A stretch of DNA of 64,000 nt from a virus: positions 1 to 64,000 of the IMG/VR virus record IMGVR_UViG_3300032285_001268. One strand, written 5' to 3'. The position numbers and the translations under genes were made by a program. The notes below the pieces were generated by a model. That model saw nothing but the letters and a program-made list of their open reading frames with translations. It was not told where the DNA came from and ran no database searches. Below are positions 17,151 through 25,626 of the stretch, piece after piece. Position 1 is the first letter of the stretch. Every line of letters starts with the position of its first letter.

Positions 17151-17891
17151 ATGAAAATACTTGCTAACGGATGTTCTATGAGTTCTGGATTTGAATGTAC
17201 AGAACCCGGAGTGCAACATCGAAAAGATTTTGAATACTCATGGCCTAATCAATTGGCCGAGTCATTTAATCTTCCAATCGTAAATTTATCTCATGCTGGT
17301 CAAAGCAACAATATGATTTGGGCCAACACCCAAGCAGAGTTACTCAACGGAGATTATGATCCAGAGACTACCTTAGTTGTAATTGGTTGGACCAATTGGA
17401 ATCGACAAGAGTATGTGCATGACGATTTTATAAACTTCTTTAATCCTTGGTGGCAAGACAGTCAAAGCCCTAGAAAACATCAACCCTGCGTACAAAGTGC
17501 ATTTCGAGCATGGGTTGGACGAGATCCTGCTAGTGTTATTAATGATCAAGCAAGACTGCTATATTCTGCACAGACCTGGCTACAGTATCACGGCTATCGA
17601 TATTTTTGGATTAATGCTATGGAAAATCTACAACAACCACAAGCAGATCTAATACTAGATACTCAAAATTACACTCCATGCGATGCAGTATGGAGCAGTC
17701 TACAATTAGATGCAAACTATTTTCAAAGTACTAGTCAATTAACCTGGCTTAAAGAACATTGGCCAAAGAATAAGGTGCGACATCCTCAGATCATGTTTAG
17801 ACAAAATCAACATACCCACTGGGATCAAACTGCACTCAAGGCCTGGGCTGAACACATAAAAGAAAAAGCCCAGACTCAGCTGGGCCTTTAA
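17151..17891 (+). CDS. SGNH-hydrolase-like protein
   Basis: 246 residues from the ATG at 17151; an upstream ATG at 17136 would add five residues. NGCSMSSG (residues 5-12) is the block I motif with nucleophile Ser, QSNNMIW the Asn block, and HPQIMF/HTHWDQTALKAW (about 225-242) the DxxH-like end with D and H. Such enzymes are esterases or glycan deacetylases. It is one of few plus-strand genes in the left half, and its last codons form half of a bidirectional terminator. Confidence 0.6.
   Translation: MKILANGCSMSSGFECTEPGVQHRKDFEYSWPNQLAESFNLPIVNLSHAGQSNNMIWANTQAELLNGDYDPETTLVVIGWTNWNRQEYVHDDFINFFNPWWQDSQSPRKHQPCVQSAFRAWVGRDPASVINDQARLLYSAQTWLQYHGYRYFWINAMENLQQPQADLILDTQNYTPCDAVWSSLQLDANYFQSTSQLTWLKEHWPKNKVRHPQIMFRQNQHTHWDQTALKAWAEHIKEKAQTQLGL
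17866..17890. terminator. Bidirectional intrinsic terminator inside the 3' end of a CDS
   Basis: GCCCAG, 6-base loop, CTGGGC, flanked by AAAAA and TTT. It encodes the last residues and stop of the SGNH gene and also serves the convergent gene at 17908. Confidence 0.7.
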
Positions 17892-17907
17892 TCAAAGCAA
17901 ACTCAAA

Positions 17908-18180
17908 TTAGAGTGTGATGCCCATTGCGGCTGCCTTGTAACCCAAAGCAACGATACGACGGCTTGGACGGCCCATTTCGTATGTAGTAACATTAACACC
18001 GTTACCAGCTTTGTGGCTGTTAGCGTAGACTGCATAACCAGCGGCACGGATGCGGCTTGCTTCTGCTGAGATGTTCTTGATACCGAAACGCTTTTCAGCT
18101 TGTGAAGCTGTTAATTTTTGACCTTCTTTAAGAGCGTTGAATAACTTATAGGTCTTTGTTTCTGGATTGAATAGTTTCAT
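17908..18180 (-). CDS. Winged-helix/HTH phage protein
   Basis: 90 residues. TASQAEKRFGIKNISAEASRIRAAGYAVY (in part) is a typical helix-turn-helix; the C-terminus MGRPSRRIVALGYKAAA is conserved in T4-like marine phages. Probably a DNA-binding regulator. TATAAT sits 10 bases upstream of its SD. Confidence 0.65.
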   Translation of the reverse strand: MKLFNPETKTYKLFNALKEGQKLTASQAEKRFGIKNISAEASRIRAAGYAVYANSHKAGNGVNVTTYEMGRPSRRIVALGYKAAAMGITL

Positions 18181-18254
18181 TTGTTTTCCTTATATTATAA
18201 GGCCGATTTACATCAGCTTCATAAAGTATAACAAACTAAGGGTTGTAATACAAA

Positions 18255-18659
18255 TTAATTGGTTGAATTAGATTGAGCTAGTTCGCCAATAAACTTTTTA
18301 CCAGGATAACGCTTTTGGGCACGGGTAATAACATCTTCCATGCTGGCACCTTGAGCAACAAATGTTCCAGCATCTTTGATGTAGGCATAAAATTCAGAAC
18401 CAACTTTTTCAATGCTCAATTTTACAGCATCGGCTTCAGCAGTCCTAGAGTCTTTTATGTTTTTCAAAACATCAAGTGCTTCTTCATCACTGAGATTTTT
18501 AAGTTTACCTGTTAGGTCAAGTGCGGCCTGGATACGCTCAGGATGCTCTTGTATGATGTACAAGAACCATGCCTCGTGCATTTTCCAACCTATTTTGTAC
18601 GAAATGTAAGCCAGTGCAGTTATAAAAATCCACTGATTTTCAGCTAGGAATTCAAGCAT
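18255..18659 (-). CDS. Membrane-anchored hypothetical protein
   Basis: 134 residues. One N-terminal transmembrane helix (about 10-30) followed by a soluble mostly helical domain ending in a small alpha/beta motif (EFYAYIKDAGTFVAQG). Not recognised. Confidence 0.55.
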   Translation of the reverse strand: MLEFLAENQWIFITALAYISYKIGWKMHEAWFLYIIQEHPERIQAALDLTGKLKNLSDEEALDVLKNIKDSRTAEADAVKLSIEKVGSEFYAYIKDAGTFVAQGASMEDVITRAQKRYPGKKFIGELAQSNSTN

Positions 18660-18680
18660 GATATTTCTCCTACGTTAGAG

Positions 18681-19004
18681 TTATTTAATCAATTCTATAT
18701 TAATAATCTTAGCTACTCTAGTGCCTACATCTTCGCCACTAGGAATAACATACGTTTGGTTCTCGTGAGAATCTTTGCGAGTATCATAACGACGCACATT
18801 AAGAATACGTCCACCCACTGCTGTGCTCAATTCAAATGTAATACGATCTTGCCCTTCGGCTGATCCACGTTCTACCATTGCCATTCCTGTTGCCATTTTA
18901 TTTATTGCCCTTGATTCTTGATAATCTCTGTCTGATTCGTACTTGTATTTGTTTTCCCACATGTCTCTTACTTTGGTGTATAACCAACGATCAAATAACT
19001 TCAT
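18681..19004 (-). CDS. Hypothetical protein
   Basis: 107 residues. Charged helical N-terminus and a beta-rich C-terminal half (RITFELSTAVGGRILNVRRYD). Shares one base with the neighbour upstream (19004). Not recognised. Confidence 0.5.
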   Translation of the reverse strand: MKLFDRWLYTKVRDMWENKYKYESDRDYQESRAINKMATGMAMVERGSAEGQDRITFELSTAVGGRILNVRRYDTRKDSHENQTYVIPSGEDVGTRVAKIINIELIK

Positions 19005-19204
19005 TACTCTACTCCATAGGTTTTTCTGATCACTTCAGAAATTGTTGTTGCTGGCACGTTCATCATAGCATAGGTACTAATCAACGAAGAAATATCATTG
19101 ACCAGTAGCTGACTATAGGTTTCTAACGGAAGCAGATGTATGTCTGCTAGTTCATCTAGCTTGATGCCTGCTTCCTCTGCTAGTTTGGTCAAGTTACTAT
19201 GCAT
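19004..19204 (-). CDS. Small hypothetical protein
   Basis: 66 residues from the ATG at 19204, chosen because it overlaps the stop of the gene upstream (ATGCATAG), as do most starts here. Helical; not recognised. Confidence 0.5.
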   Translation of the reverse strand: MHSNLTKLAEEAGIKLDELADIHLLPLETYSQLLVNDISSLISTYAMMNVPATTISEVIRKTYGVE

Positions 19205-19667
19205 TATAATAGGGATCACCGTTTAAATACTTTTCATATTCTTGTCTACGGAAAATTTCTAATTTTTCATAGTAGTTACTGATACCATGCACTTCCTCAA
19301 GTTCATTAACCTGGTCGACTGTGATCTTGTCACCGTCTTCGACGGGAAATTTTTCACAAAACTCTCCGTAAGACATCTTATCAGATGGTACAGCCAAGTG
19401 TGGTGTAAGTCCAGGTATTGCGCCGGCAAACACTGGTTCTGCTGGAACAGATCTAGGTGCAGTACAGCTATCATTCCATAAGTCCTGCGCAGTCTTTTGC
19501 CACTCGGCTAGATCCCTAGCGTTCTTTTGAGACTGTTCCCATTCGGCCTTTTCAGCAAGATAGTCTTCTTGACTCAGAGCATGCCAACCAATACACTTGC
19601 CTGTTGGGCTACGACCACAACCGCATTTACCAAATTCTTCTACGTTTTCTGTTGCTCTAATTTGCAT
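19197..19667 (-). CDS. Cys-rich-motif phage protein
   Basis: 156 residues. N-terminal GKCGCGRSPTGKCIGWHALSQ resembles a CDGSH-type iron-sulfur or zinc site (three Cys and one His). The rest is charged and helical. Coupled by TAATG to a tiny membrane protein upstream. Confidence 0.55.
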   Translation of the reverse strand: MQIRATENVEEFGKCGCGRSPTGKCIGWHALSQEDYLAEKAEWEQSQKNARDLAEWQKTAQDLWNDSCTAPRSVPAEPVFAGAIPGLTPHLAVPSDKMSYGEFCEKFPVEDGDKITVDQVNELEEVHGISNYYEKLEIFRRQEYEKYLNGDPYYNA

Positions 19668-19765
19668 TATTCATCTCCTTTTAAACATTCAATAGCCTTG
19701 AGCACTGCAAACACTACAATAAAGGCCATAGCTATGATAATTATCCCTTCAATAATGACAGTCAT
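19667..19765 (-). CDS. Tiny membrane protein
   Basis: 32 residues, one transmembrane helix (residues about 3-24, Ile/Val/Ala-rich) and a charged C-terminus KGDE. Its ATG overlaps the previous stop (ATGA) and its stop overlaps the next ATG (TAATG), and the SD for the next gene (AAAGGAGATG) is inside it. These couplings support a real gene. Confidence 0.6.
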   Translation of the reverse strand: MTVIIEGIIIIAMAFIVVFAVLKAIECLKGDE

Positions 19766-19944
19766 AGTTTCATTATCCTTTCAATTTCTCTTTTGGCTTC
19801 TGTGAAATCGCCAGACTCAATCCTACGTTCTACCACATCCTCATAACGATTCCACAACTCCTGCATAAACGGATTATGTCCTGCATAAGGTTGTGTCCAA
19901 CGAATGGTATAAAGATACTTACTGGGGAATTGATCTGGATTCAT
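19762..19944 (-). CDS. Small hypothetical protein
   Basis: 60 residues. Aromatic N-terminal part (YLYTIRWTQPYAG) and a charged helix. Stop overlaps the start of the tiny membrane protein. Confidence 0.5.
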   Translation of the reverse strand: MNPDQFPSKYLYTIRWTQPYAGHNPFMQELWNRYEDVVERRIESGDFTEAKREIERIMKL

Positions 19945-19973
19945 AAGGCCCTTTCAAAGTTTTCACAAGTATA

Positions 19974-20339
19974 CTATCTTTTATTGATCTCGTCAACAAA
20001 CTTGAGACAAAACTCAGTCCAACGTCTAGGTGTTACGTGGGCAGTGATCACTACTCGATAACCAAAACTAATAGGATCGGGAATGATCTGAAAAGTTGGG
20101 TCTCGCCCATGCTTCATTACCCATTGACCGTGATCCGTTTGCTGCCAGTCATAAATTGGCTGTGCGGCATAGATTTCAGGATCTTCTACATCACCCATGG
20201 AAAATGAATGTACGCGATGCTGTTCGTAAACTTCATCGTCATGTAGCATGTACATTTGAGTTGGACGACTGCTGAATCCCAACTGTTTGCTAGTATAATC
20301 AACTAGCGATGTGCGAATGTTAGGAAATCTGTTTGCCAT
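19974..20339 (-). CDS. Hypothetical protein
   Basis: 121 residues, His/Asp-rich, beta-strand-rich C-terminal half (FGYRVVITAHVTPRRW). Overlaps the nucleotidase gene by 20 bases. Not recognised. Confidence 0.5.
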   Translation of the reverse strand: MANRFPNIRTSLVDYTSKQLGFSSRPTQMYMLHDDEVYEQHRVHSFSMGDVEDPEIYAAQPIYDWQQTDHGQWVMKHGRDPTFQIIPDPISFGYRVVITAHVTPRRWTEFCLKFVDEINKR

Positions 20340-20829
20340 ATATTAGAGTATCCTCTAACCACTTTTGGCATTCTGACCAATGTCTATAGATGTGTGACTT
20401 ACCGCCAGCGGCAATCCATTCTTCGCAGTTGCTGGTCCTATCGTCAATCAGTATGTCGCCTGGTTGGCAGTGAACATGTTTGTCATGACTGTATGGTCCT
20501 ATAAACAAGGGAATACCCGGAAAATGTTCATGTGCCCACCAAACTTTATCCTGCACAGCCCAAGGCATGTCGTTGCCTTTTGGTATAGCTGTTAGGAATC
20601 TAACTTCGGTTCCTGGATTGGTATCAGCATAGGCCTTGCACCATGCTACCAATTCGTTAGCGCCTTCGCGCAAGGGCAAGTCTCTATAGAAACGACTATT
20701 ATCCTTAATGCGTTCCCATTCATCATGTGGTATGCGTTCACCAGTTTTATCCCAACGACGTTTTAGGAACACCTGTGCGGCTTCATGCCAATCTGCAACA
20801 ACATCATCTATATCTAAATAAATTATCAT
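20320..20829 (-). CDS. 5'(3')-deoxyribonucleotidase-like HAD protein
   Basis: 169 residues. Motif I is IYLDIDDVVADWH (residues 3-15), motif II FLTAIPKGN (about 98-106), and motif IV ILIDDRTSNCEEW (about 146-158), the pattern of cytosolic 5'-nucleotidases of type C. It would remove phosphate from deoxynucleoside monophosphates or shape the nucleotide pool. ATGA overlap with the gene downstream. Confidence 0.7.
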   Translation of the reverse strand: MIIYLDIDDVVADWHEAAQVFLKRRWDKTGERIPHDEWERIKDNSRFYRDLPLREGANELVAWCKAYADTNPGTEVRFLTAIPKGNDMPWAVQDKVWWAHEHFPGIPLFIGPYSHDKHVHCQPGDILIDDRTSNCEEWIAAGGKSHIYRHWSECQKWLEDTLIYGKQIS

Positions 20830-21050
20830 TCTTCTTCTTTTGTGATTTTTGGAATGCGATCACTCCATTTGAGTATAAACCATTCTCTGTGTGCTTCCTT
20901 TTTAAAACTCCACAGATTTTCAGTCATACTCATGCCAACACCCTCTTCTTGGGCCCAGGCAATCATTTCTTCATTAAGCTCAGATGTCAGCTCGCCCTTT
21001 TCAAATACTATGCCAGGCAGTTCAAACATGCCCACTTTTACATTCTTCAT
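20826..21050 (-). CDS. Small protein of a local paralogous family
   Basis: 74 residues from the ATG at 21050. Ends in WSFKKEAHREWFILKWS, the aromatic-hydrophobic-Arg/Lys-Trp-Ser ending shared with the proteins at 22137, 22391 and 42012. Unknown function. Confidence 0.5.
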   Translation of the reverse strand: MKNVKVGMFELPGIVFEKGELTSELNEEMIAWAQEEGVGMSMTENLWSFKKEAHREWFILKWSDRIPKITKEEE

Positions 21051-21051
21051 A

Positions 21052-21408
21052 TCAATAACCAGGTGCTGAATATTCTTTATGCTTTTTATACAAAGCAAAA
21101 CCGTCTGCACCATACATTGGACAAACCAGATAGTATTCACGCATACCATACTCGTCAGTGTCGCCTACATCACCACAGATGAATGGACGTTCTACACCAT
21201 AGAGTCTACGCAGTTCTTCTTGCATGCGTTTGTTTTCTTTTATCAGCCGGCTTTCTCCTCGACCCATGCCCATTTCTAAAAGTTCTGTATAGACTTCTAG
21301 CAGATCTAGATCGTTAAGTGCTAGTACTTCGTCCAATTCGCGATCCATTACCATGGCGATTTTATCATCCCAATGACGTTTGACTTTTTCAATTATAAGA
21401 TCTCGCAT
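21052..21408 (-). CDS. Hypothetical protein
   Basis: 118 residues, charged helices followed by CGDVGDTDEYGMREYYLVCPMYGADG with two Cys. SD GGAGG upstream. Not recognised. Confidence 0.5.
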   Translation of the reverse strand: MRDLIIEKVKRHWDDKIAMVMDRELDEVLALNDLDLLEVYTELLEMGMGRGESRLIKENKRMQEELRRLYGVERPFICGDVGDTDEYGMREYYLVCPMYGADGFALYKKHKEYSAPGY

Positions 21409-21478
21409 GTATCCTCCGAACTGTTAGACTATGTATGATAACATACAATCTAGTGATTTTTAAAGTGATTTGGTGGTA

Positions 21479-21772
21479 TCACTGGGCGTCTCTGATAGCA
21501 TCAAAGATCGTACCATATTCATATACCGCCCAATCATCGTGATTAACATAGGTGTTGGTCTTGTAGCGATAGACAGTGGTCAGCCATTTCCAACGACCGT
21601 GTACACGCACAGGATACCAAGCATACCATTGCCGCCAAGGATTGGGCTTGGGTTTAGATTCAGCAACCACCATCCAATTGGCTCCATCATACAGTTCCAT
21701 TTGATGGGTGTCAGTGTTGTAGCGCATGGAGCCAACTGCTGGATTAATAGGACGTTGGGTTCCCACAATCAT
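21479..21772 (-). CDS. Small structural-type protein
   Basis: 97 residues. GSMRYNTDTHQMELYDGANW is the same short module as in the 23.2-kb protein and in the fibre protein at the left edge (xLYDGxxW). The C-terminal half is Trp/Tyr-rich. Possibly a small virion decoration or fibre-related protein. Confidence 0.5.
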   Translation of the reverse strand: MIVGTQRPINPAVGSMRYNTDTHQMELYDGANWMVVAESKPKPNPWRQWYAWYPVRVHGRWKWLTTVYRYKTNTYVNHDDWAVYEYGTIFDAIRDAQ

Positions 21773-21774
21773 GT

Positions 21775-22140
21775 TTATTTTCTACATAGTTCCAATAGGG
21801 TTAGGTACTTCATATAGGCATTCTGTACAATAGGATTTTCAATCCTAATACGTTCGTCTGCTCTGAGCGTTTGAACTAGATCTTCATTGTGTTTGATCTT
21901 ATGCTCTCGATCTTCATACCAATCTAATATGTCTTCTAATTCTTGTAGACGATCTTTGGGCATGACTACATCAACACAATCAACTTCTTCTACTTTGAAC
22001 AAGTTGTCTTGATACAACATTTCATCACTGATCTTTACATTCCACATGTTTGTTCTATACAAGTCACGAGGAATCCTGCGTAGCTTTCTATTGCTAGGCA
22101 AAACTTGCATTTCATACTTACGAAAAAACTTATCTGTCAT
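21775..22140 (-). CDS. Hypothetical protein
   Basis: 121 residues from the ATG at 22140, which overlaps the stop of the gene upstream (ATGA). IPRDLYRTNMWNVKI and a charged coiled-coil region. Not recognised. Confidence 0.5.
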   Translation of the reverse strand: MTDKFFRKYEMQVLPSNRKLRRIPRDLYRTNMWNVKISDEMLYQDNLFKVEEVDCVDVVMPKDRLQELEDILDWYEDREHKIKHNEDLVQTLRADERIRIENPIVQNAYMKYLTLLELCRK

Positions 22141-22403
22141 GACCACCTCATAACAAACCAATTGGCATCTTCAGCACGTTCAAAGATCCAAACCAAGCCC
22201 ATGGTTTCGCAGGGTCCTTTGACATTCTGCTCAACCCACTGATCTATCGCTGTACCTTCTTCACCTGTCATTGGGCGTAGAACGACCTTGGTCCAACCTA
22301 GGGTGCATAGCATGCCGCAGAGTATTTCAAAATCAATCTCATCTGACATTCTTTTAGCCATATCGTTTAGGACTTGATCCTCTAGTACATTTACTGCGAC
22401 CAT
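22137..22403 (-). CDS. Small protein of a local paralogous family
   Basis: 88 residues. Ends MGLVWIFERAEDANWFVMRWS; shares this F..x.A..W/F.LRW ending with several small phage proteins. Function unknown. Confidence 0.5.
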   Translation of the reverse strand: MVAVNVLEDQVLNDMAKRMSDEIDFEILCGMLCTLGWTKVVLRPMTGEEGTAIDQWVEQNVKGPCETMGLVWIFERAEDANWFVMRWS

Positions 22404-22687
22404 GCCAATACCACCACAGTCCTATCCAGTTCACTGTTGAACCAAAATCTGTTGCCGCCGCGATACCAGCGATGCTCCTTGGGCCAAACTGCTGTGCCTG
22501 CCACCCGGGTCATCATACGTCCGCCCGGCCCTAGATTTTCTCCACACCACTGGTCAATGTTGTCTATTAATCTATTGCGATTGCTGAATAGGCCGCCTGA
22601 TACTTCTAGGCAAAAGTAGTCGTCCTGCTCATAGGAATACAGACCCACAGGATCTACAAGAAACTCTTTGATGTGTGTCAGAGCCAT
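22391..22687 (-). CDS. Small protein of a local paralogous family
   Basis: 98 residues, ending RFWFNSELDRTVVVLAWSQ as its paralogues do. Overlaps the downstream gene by 13 bases. Confidence 0.5.
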   Translation of the reverse strand: MALTHIKEFLVDPVGLYSYEQDDYFCLEVSGGLFSNRNRLIDNIDQWCGENLGPGGRMMTRVAGTAVWPKEHRWYRGGNRFWFNSELDRTVVVLAWSQ

Positions 22688-23056
22688 TTAGAACAACAGC
22701 CAAACGATCAGCACATAGGTCAAACTGTGTGCCAATTGATCCAGGCCAAACAACAGCCAAAAGCCACTGTCTTTGACAGTCCACCCCTTGCGTTGATTGA
22801 CAGATACTTTGAACCAATCGATATGATAGTGTATGATAGCATCAACTAGGCCCAGTAGTATGCTGACTTCTGTGTCATGTATAAAACACAACAGGACCAC
22901 AACAGTTAGAGCGCCATGCTTAAGGCTGTGCTTGATACCCGTCCAGCGGCCGTAGATGCCCTTGCTGGCGATTTCATCATCGCTTTGATTGACAAAGTCC
23001 ACATACCAGTGCTTGACCAACAGGCCAATTAAGATTAAAAATATAGTATCAAACAT
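22688..23056 (-). CDS. DUF3307-like membrane protein
   Basis: 122 residues, four hydrophobic segments. The His/Asp pattern (LLVKHWYVDFVNQ, HSLKHGALTVVV, IIHYHIDWFK, GLDQLAHSLTYV) matches DUF3307 integral membrane proteins. Function unknown. Confidence 0.7.
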   Translation of the reverse strand: MFDTIFLILIGLLVKHWYVDFVNQSDDEIASKGIYGRWTGIKHSLKHGALTVVVLLCFIHDTEVSILLGLVDAIIHYHIDWFKVSVNQRKGWTVKDSGFWLLFGLDQLAHSLTYVLIVWLLF

Positions 23057-23231
23057 TGCGACTCCTTTGATATTTGTACTCTCGTTTCAGCCAGTACTTA
23101 TACATTTGAAAGTACTCGCTCTGTGAGTATCGAGGTTCATGTACTAGGTCATGCTCGTCACAGTTTTGTAGCCAAATTTCGTGTAGCCAAAGTCGAAATG
23201 GTGTAGTTTTATTCCCAGCAGTTGTGTTCAT
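23049..23231 (-). CDS. Small hypothetical protein
   Basis: 60 residues, aromatic and charged (FRLWLHEIWLQN). Overlaps the DUF3307 gene by 8 bases. Not recognised. Confidence 0.45.
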   Translation of the reverse strand: MNTTAGNKTTPFRLWLHEIWLQNCDEHDLVHEPRYSQSEYFQMYKYWLKREYKYQRSRNV

Positions 23232-23245
23232 AGTCCAATACCTTG

Positions 23246-23644
23246 TTAGGGTGTGTTAAAGTTATAGCCCACTACTATGCCCGGTTCCGGCTCATCGTGT
23301 TCGGTAAATTTGGCCAAGATATCAAAGTTGGCTTCTGCCCGGGCAATGGCTTCAAATGCTCGAGCCAGTGCAGGATTCTTCTGTACAGCTTCCATACGTT
23401 TCATGCTGATAGTACGCTGTGCTTCTACCCATTTGAGCAGGCTCTGAGTGTTGCCGTCTAGTTCTACAGTGGCATAGCTACTGCTGAGATTCATCCAAAT
23501 ATTGCCATCATAGACCTGCATGTCCGATCCCGAAATACGTACCATACCCTGCATGGGGTTATTGTTGTTTTGGCTAACATAGGGTACGCTGGTATTGCCC
23601 CCATTTACCGTTAGGCCATTACCGCCCATTAGTCCTTTAATCAT
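23246..23644 (-). CDS. Small virion-type protein with LYDG module
   Basis: 132 residues. N-terminal Gly/Asn-rich part and GMVRISGSDMQVYDGNIWMNL, followed by a long helix (SLLKWVEAQRTISMKRMEAV). Similar domain order is common in T4-like aquatic phages. Overlaps the upstream gene by 8 bases. Confidence 0.55.
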   Translation of the reverse strand: MIKGLMGGNGLTVNGGNTSVPYVSQNNNNPMQGMVRISGSDMQVYDGNIWMNLSSSYATVELDGNTQSLLKWVEAQRTISMKRMEAVQKNPALARAFEAIARAEANFDILAKFTEHDEPEPGIVVGYNFNTP

Positions 23645-24107
23645 TGTTGTTCCTATCTTTGGTTAGTTCTGCTATGAAAAGAAAACGTTCATAGGCTCTG
23701 CGCACACTGGGGTTGTCCAGTAGGCGTTCAGCTTCCAGGGTCATGGCCTGGACTGCACTTTCACAGGCCTCGCGAGCACTGGGCCATTCTAGACAGCGAG
23801 CTTCTTCTCCAAACTCTCGAACTAGGTTATCCCAGGCGGCTCGTTGGCCCTCTGTTAGGGGTGCTGTTTTGGGACGTAGATCACTGGCTCGCATCAGGGC
23901 ACGACTGATAGCATCCTCAGCTACCCTACCCGCGGCTATCATGGGAGCATACGCTGGGTCAACACAGTAGCGTGTACTAGAACCCCCGGGGTATATGTTC
24001 AATAGGTGTGAGCCCCTGGGCAGGGCATCCATGAGTGTCTGATCGTACTCACTTACGGGCACGTACCTACGTCCCACCTTTTTATAGAATACAGTTCGGT
24101 CAGTCAT
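23637..24107 (-). CDS. Hypothetical protein
   Basis: 156 residues. A beta-rich N-terminus (TVFYKKVGRRYVPVSEY, GSHLLNIYPGG) and helical C-terminus. ATGA overlap upstream. Noticeably higher GC than its neighbours. Confidence 0.5.
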   Translation of the reverse strand: MTDRTVFYKKVGRRYVPVSEYDQTLMDALPRGSHLLNIYPGGSSTRYCVDPAYAPMIAAGRVAEDAISRALMRASDLRPKTAPLTEGQRAAWDNLVREFGEEARCLEWPSAREACESAVQAMTLEAERLLDNPSVRRAYERFLFIAELTKDRNNND

Positions 24108-24406
24108 AGAGCCTGTATGCTCCTTGGGTTGGCCATTACACGGGCGCCAATGCGATCATGCACACGATCAAATACTTCGCCCAGACTCTGGGGGCTTAGG
24201 GGCAAGTGATAGGTAGTCAGCCAGGTCTTGAGCACACTACATATTGTGGGCTCGTCTGCCTGGGCTAACAGTTGTTCAATCACGGGCACCAGGGCTTGAT
24301 TTACTTCAAGCTCTGACAGCTTGGTCAGCCGTTGACCCCAGTGATGTGCTATCCACACGGGATCAAAGCGCAGGCTTTCCCAAAATTCATGTTGTTCAGG
24401 TGTCAT
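24104..24406 (-). CDS. Hypothetical protein
   Basis: 100 residues from the ATG at 24406, which overlaps the stop of the tiny membrane ORF (ATGA). Helical, Leu-rich. Not recognised. Confidence 0.5.
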   Translation of the reverse strand: MTPEQHEFWESLRFDPVWIAHHWGQRLTKLSELEVNQALVPVIEQLLAQADEPTICSVLKTWLTTYHLPLSPQSLGEVFDRVHDRIGARVMANPRSIQAL

Positions 24407-24486
24407 ACACAGACCTCGTATACTAGATATAAGACCACAGCCCAAACGACCAGGGTCCAGAACCAATCTTTACGATCTAAGCTCAT
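24403..24486 (-). CDS. Tiny membrane protein
   Basis: 27 residues: charged MSLDRKDW then a single hydrophobic helix. ATGA overlaps at both ends place it in the translationally coupled chain, the main reason to call it. Confidence 0.5.
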   Translation of the reverse strand: MSLDRKDWFWTLVVWAVVLYLVYEVCV

Positions 24487-24674
24487 TCTTCAACTCCAAA
24501 ATGTTGTGCGATAAACCACCGACTATCACCATCATTACATTGAGCAATACACTCCCGAACAATCAACTCGGCGAATTGTTCTTTGAAGTTATCAAACCAC
24601 TCTAGGCCTTGTGGAGTACTCCATTCTGCATATTCTTTAGCCTTATCGGCAAGTTCTCTAATTCGTTCGTTCAT
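24483..24674 (-). CDS. Small conserved phage protein
   Basis: 63 residues, MNERIRELADKAKEYA start, helical; FKEQFAELIVRECI pattern is common in phage small proteins. ATGA overlaps both sides. Confidence 0.55.
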   Translation of the reverse strand: MNERIRELADKAKEYAEWSTPQGLEWFDNFKEQFAELIVRECIAQCNDGDSRWFIAQHFGVEE

Positions 24675-25021
24675 GCAGTCTCCAATTCTTTAACATGCTT
24701 ACAAGAGCCTCTAAATGTGAAGCCCGAGCAGGTACAGGTCATCTGATCTAGGTCCACGCGATAGGTCTGGCCCTTGCTACCCTGTACCAATTTAACATTA
24801 GACTCCGCTTCTACTGGTGTAGGTGCTGGTGTGCTAAATGGATTGGGTGTAACTGACTCAAACTTACGATAACGCTGATCAAAGTTCTTAATGGGTTTGC
24901 TGAAATAAAAGGGTTCACTTTCACCCTGCTTGATATATGCTATGAGAGTAGATCCCTCTAGCAGATAGGTATGATTGGGTGTGGGGGTATCCCATTGGGT
25001 TATTTCACGTAGTGCCTGCAT
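24671..25021 (-). CDS. SWIM zinc-finger protein
   Basis: 116 residues. The C-terminal SWIM finger CxCxnCxH is visible as CTCSGFTFRGSCKHVKELE (about 97-115), preceded by the typical YRVDLDQMT strand. SWIM fingers bind DNA or protein. First gene of the leftward run, 35 bases from its promoter. Confidence 0.7.
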   Translation of the reverse strand: MQALREITQWDTPTPNHTYLLEGSTLIAYIKQGESEPFYFSKPIKNFDQRYRKFESVTPNPFSTPAPTPVEAESNVKLVQGSKGQTYRVDLDQMTCTCSGFTFRGSCKHVKELETA

Positions 25022-25055
25022 ATGGCCTGCCTTTCTAGTTGCCTAATTAGTAGTA

Positions 25056-25084
25056 ATTATACAGCAGATCAGCCGGCTAGTCAA
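25056..25084 (-). promoter_or_regulatory. Sigma70 promoter for the leftward gene series
   Basis: Minus-strand TTGACT, 17-bp spacer, TATAAT. First promoter of the 25.0-to-16.4 kb leftward series and the left arm of the divergent hub. Confidence 0.85.
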
Positions 25085-25263
25085 GAGCCTTTTGGGCTGA
25101 CGGCTAATTCCTAACCCGCAAAGCGGTAGCGAAAAATTTTTTGAGCAGGGGTAGTCATAGCCCAAAACCACACTCAAAAGCTAGTTCAACAAGTACGTAC
25201 AAGCCAACAGCAGCCTGTCGTCTTGTACTTGACACCTCGACTAAAAGATCATATACTCAGCTG

Positions 25264-25485
25264 ATGCGATGGTTAACTCTACTGTTATGTCTAACACAAT
25301 GCTCCTGTGCAGTATACACAGTGGCATCAACAGCCACCTGGGTAGCCACGGATAAGACCATTACGGATCATGCTGTAACCTCTGTGGTGCCCAATGGTGA
25401 TTGTAGGACTAGTAACCTAGTAACGGGTAAGTACTATTGTGAAGTGCGCGATATAAGTAGGACATATAACAGAAATGGCATATAA
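25264..25485 (+). CDS. Small secreted or lipoprotein-like protein
   Basis: 73 residues from the ATG at 25264. N-terminal MRWLTLLLCLTQCSC is a signal sequence with a non-ideal lipobox. The mature part has TDKTITDHAVTSVVPNGDCRTSN and a second Cys pair, a pattern seen in small proteobacterial lipoproteins. Overlaps the next ORF by 11 bases. Confidence 0.5.
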   Translation: MRWLTLLLCLTQCSCAVYTVASTATWVATDKTITDHAVTSVVPNGDCRTSNLVTGKYYCEVRDISRTYNRNGI

Positions 25486-25588
25486 ACCGAGTAAAACAGC
25501 TCGATTACACCTAGTAGTATATGGTATCTTATTGTTATTGGGTTCAGCAGAAGCACTACTGTTATGGGCTATATATCGCATGAGTTAA
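25475..25588 (+). CDS. Tiny membrane protein
   Basis: 37 residues: basic N-terminus (MAYKPSKTARLH) and one strong transmembrane helix. Start overlaps the previous stop by 11 bases, suggesting coupling to the secreted protein. Confidence 0.45.
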   Translation: MAYKPSKTARLHLVVYGILLLLGSAEALLLWAIYRMS

Positions 25589-25626
25589 CAGACTCCTAGC
25601 ACACAACCATATGGAGCAAGACGAAT

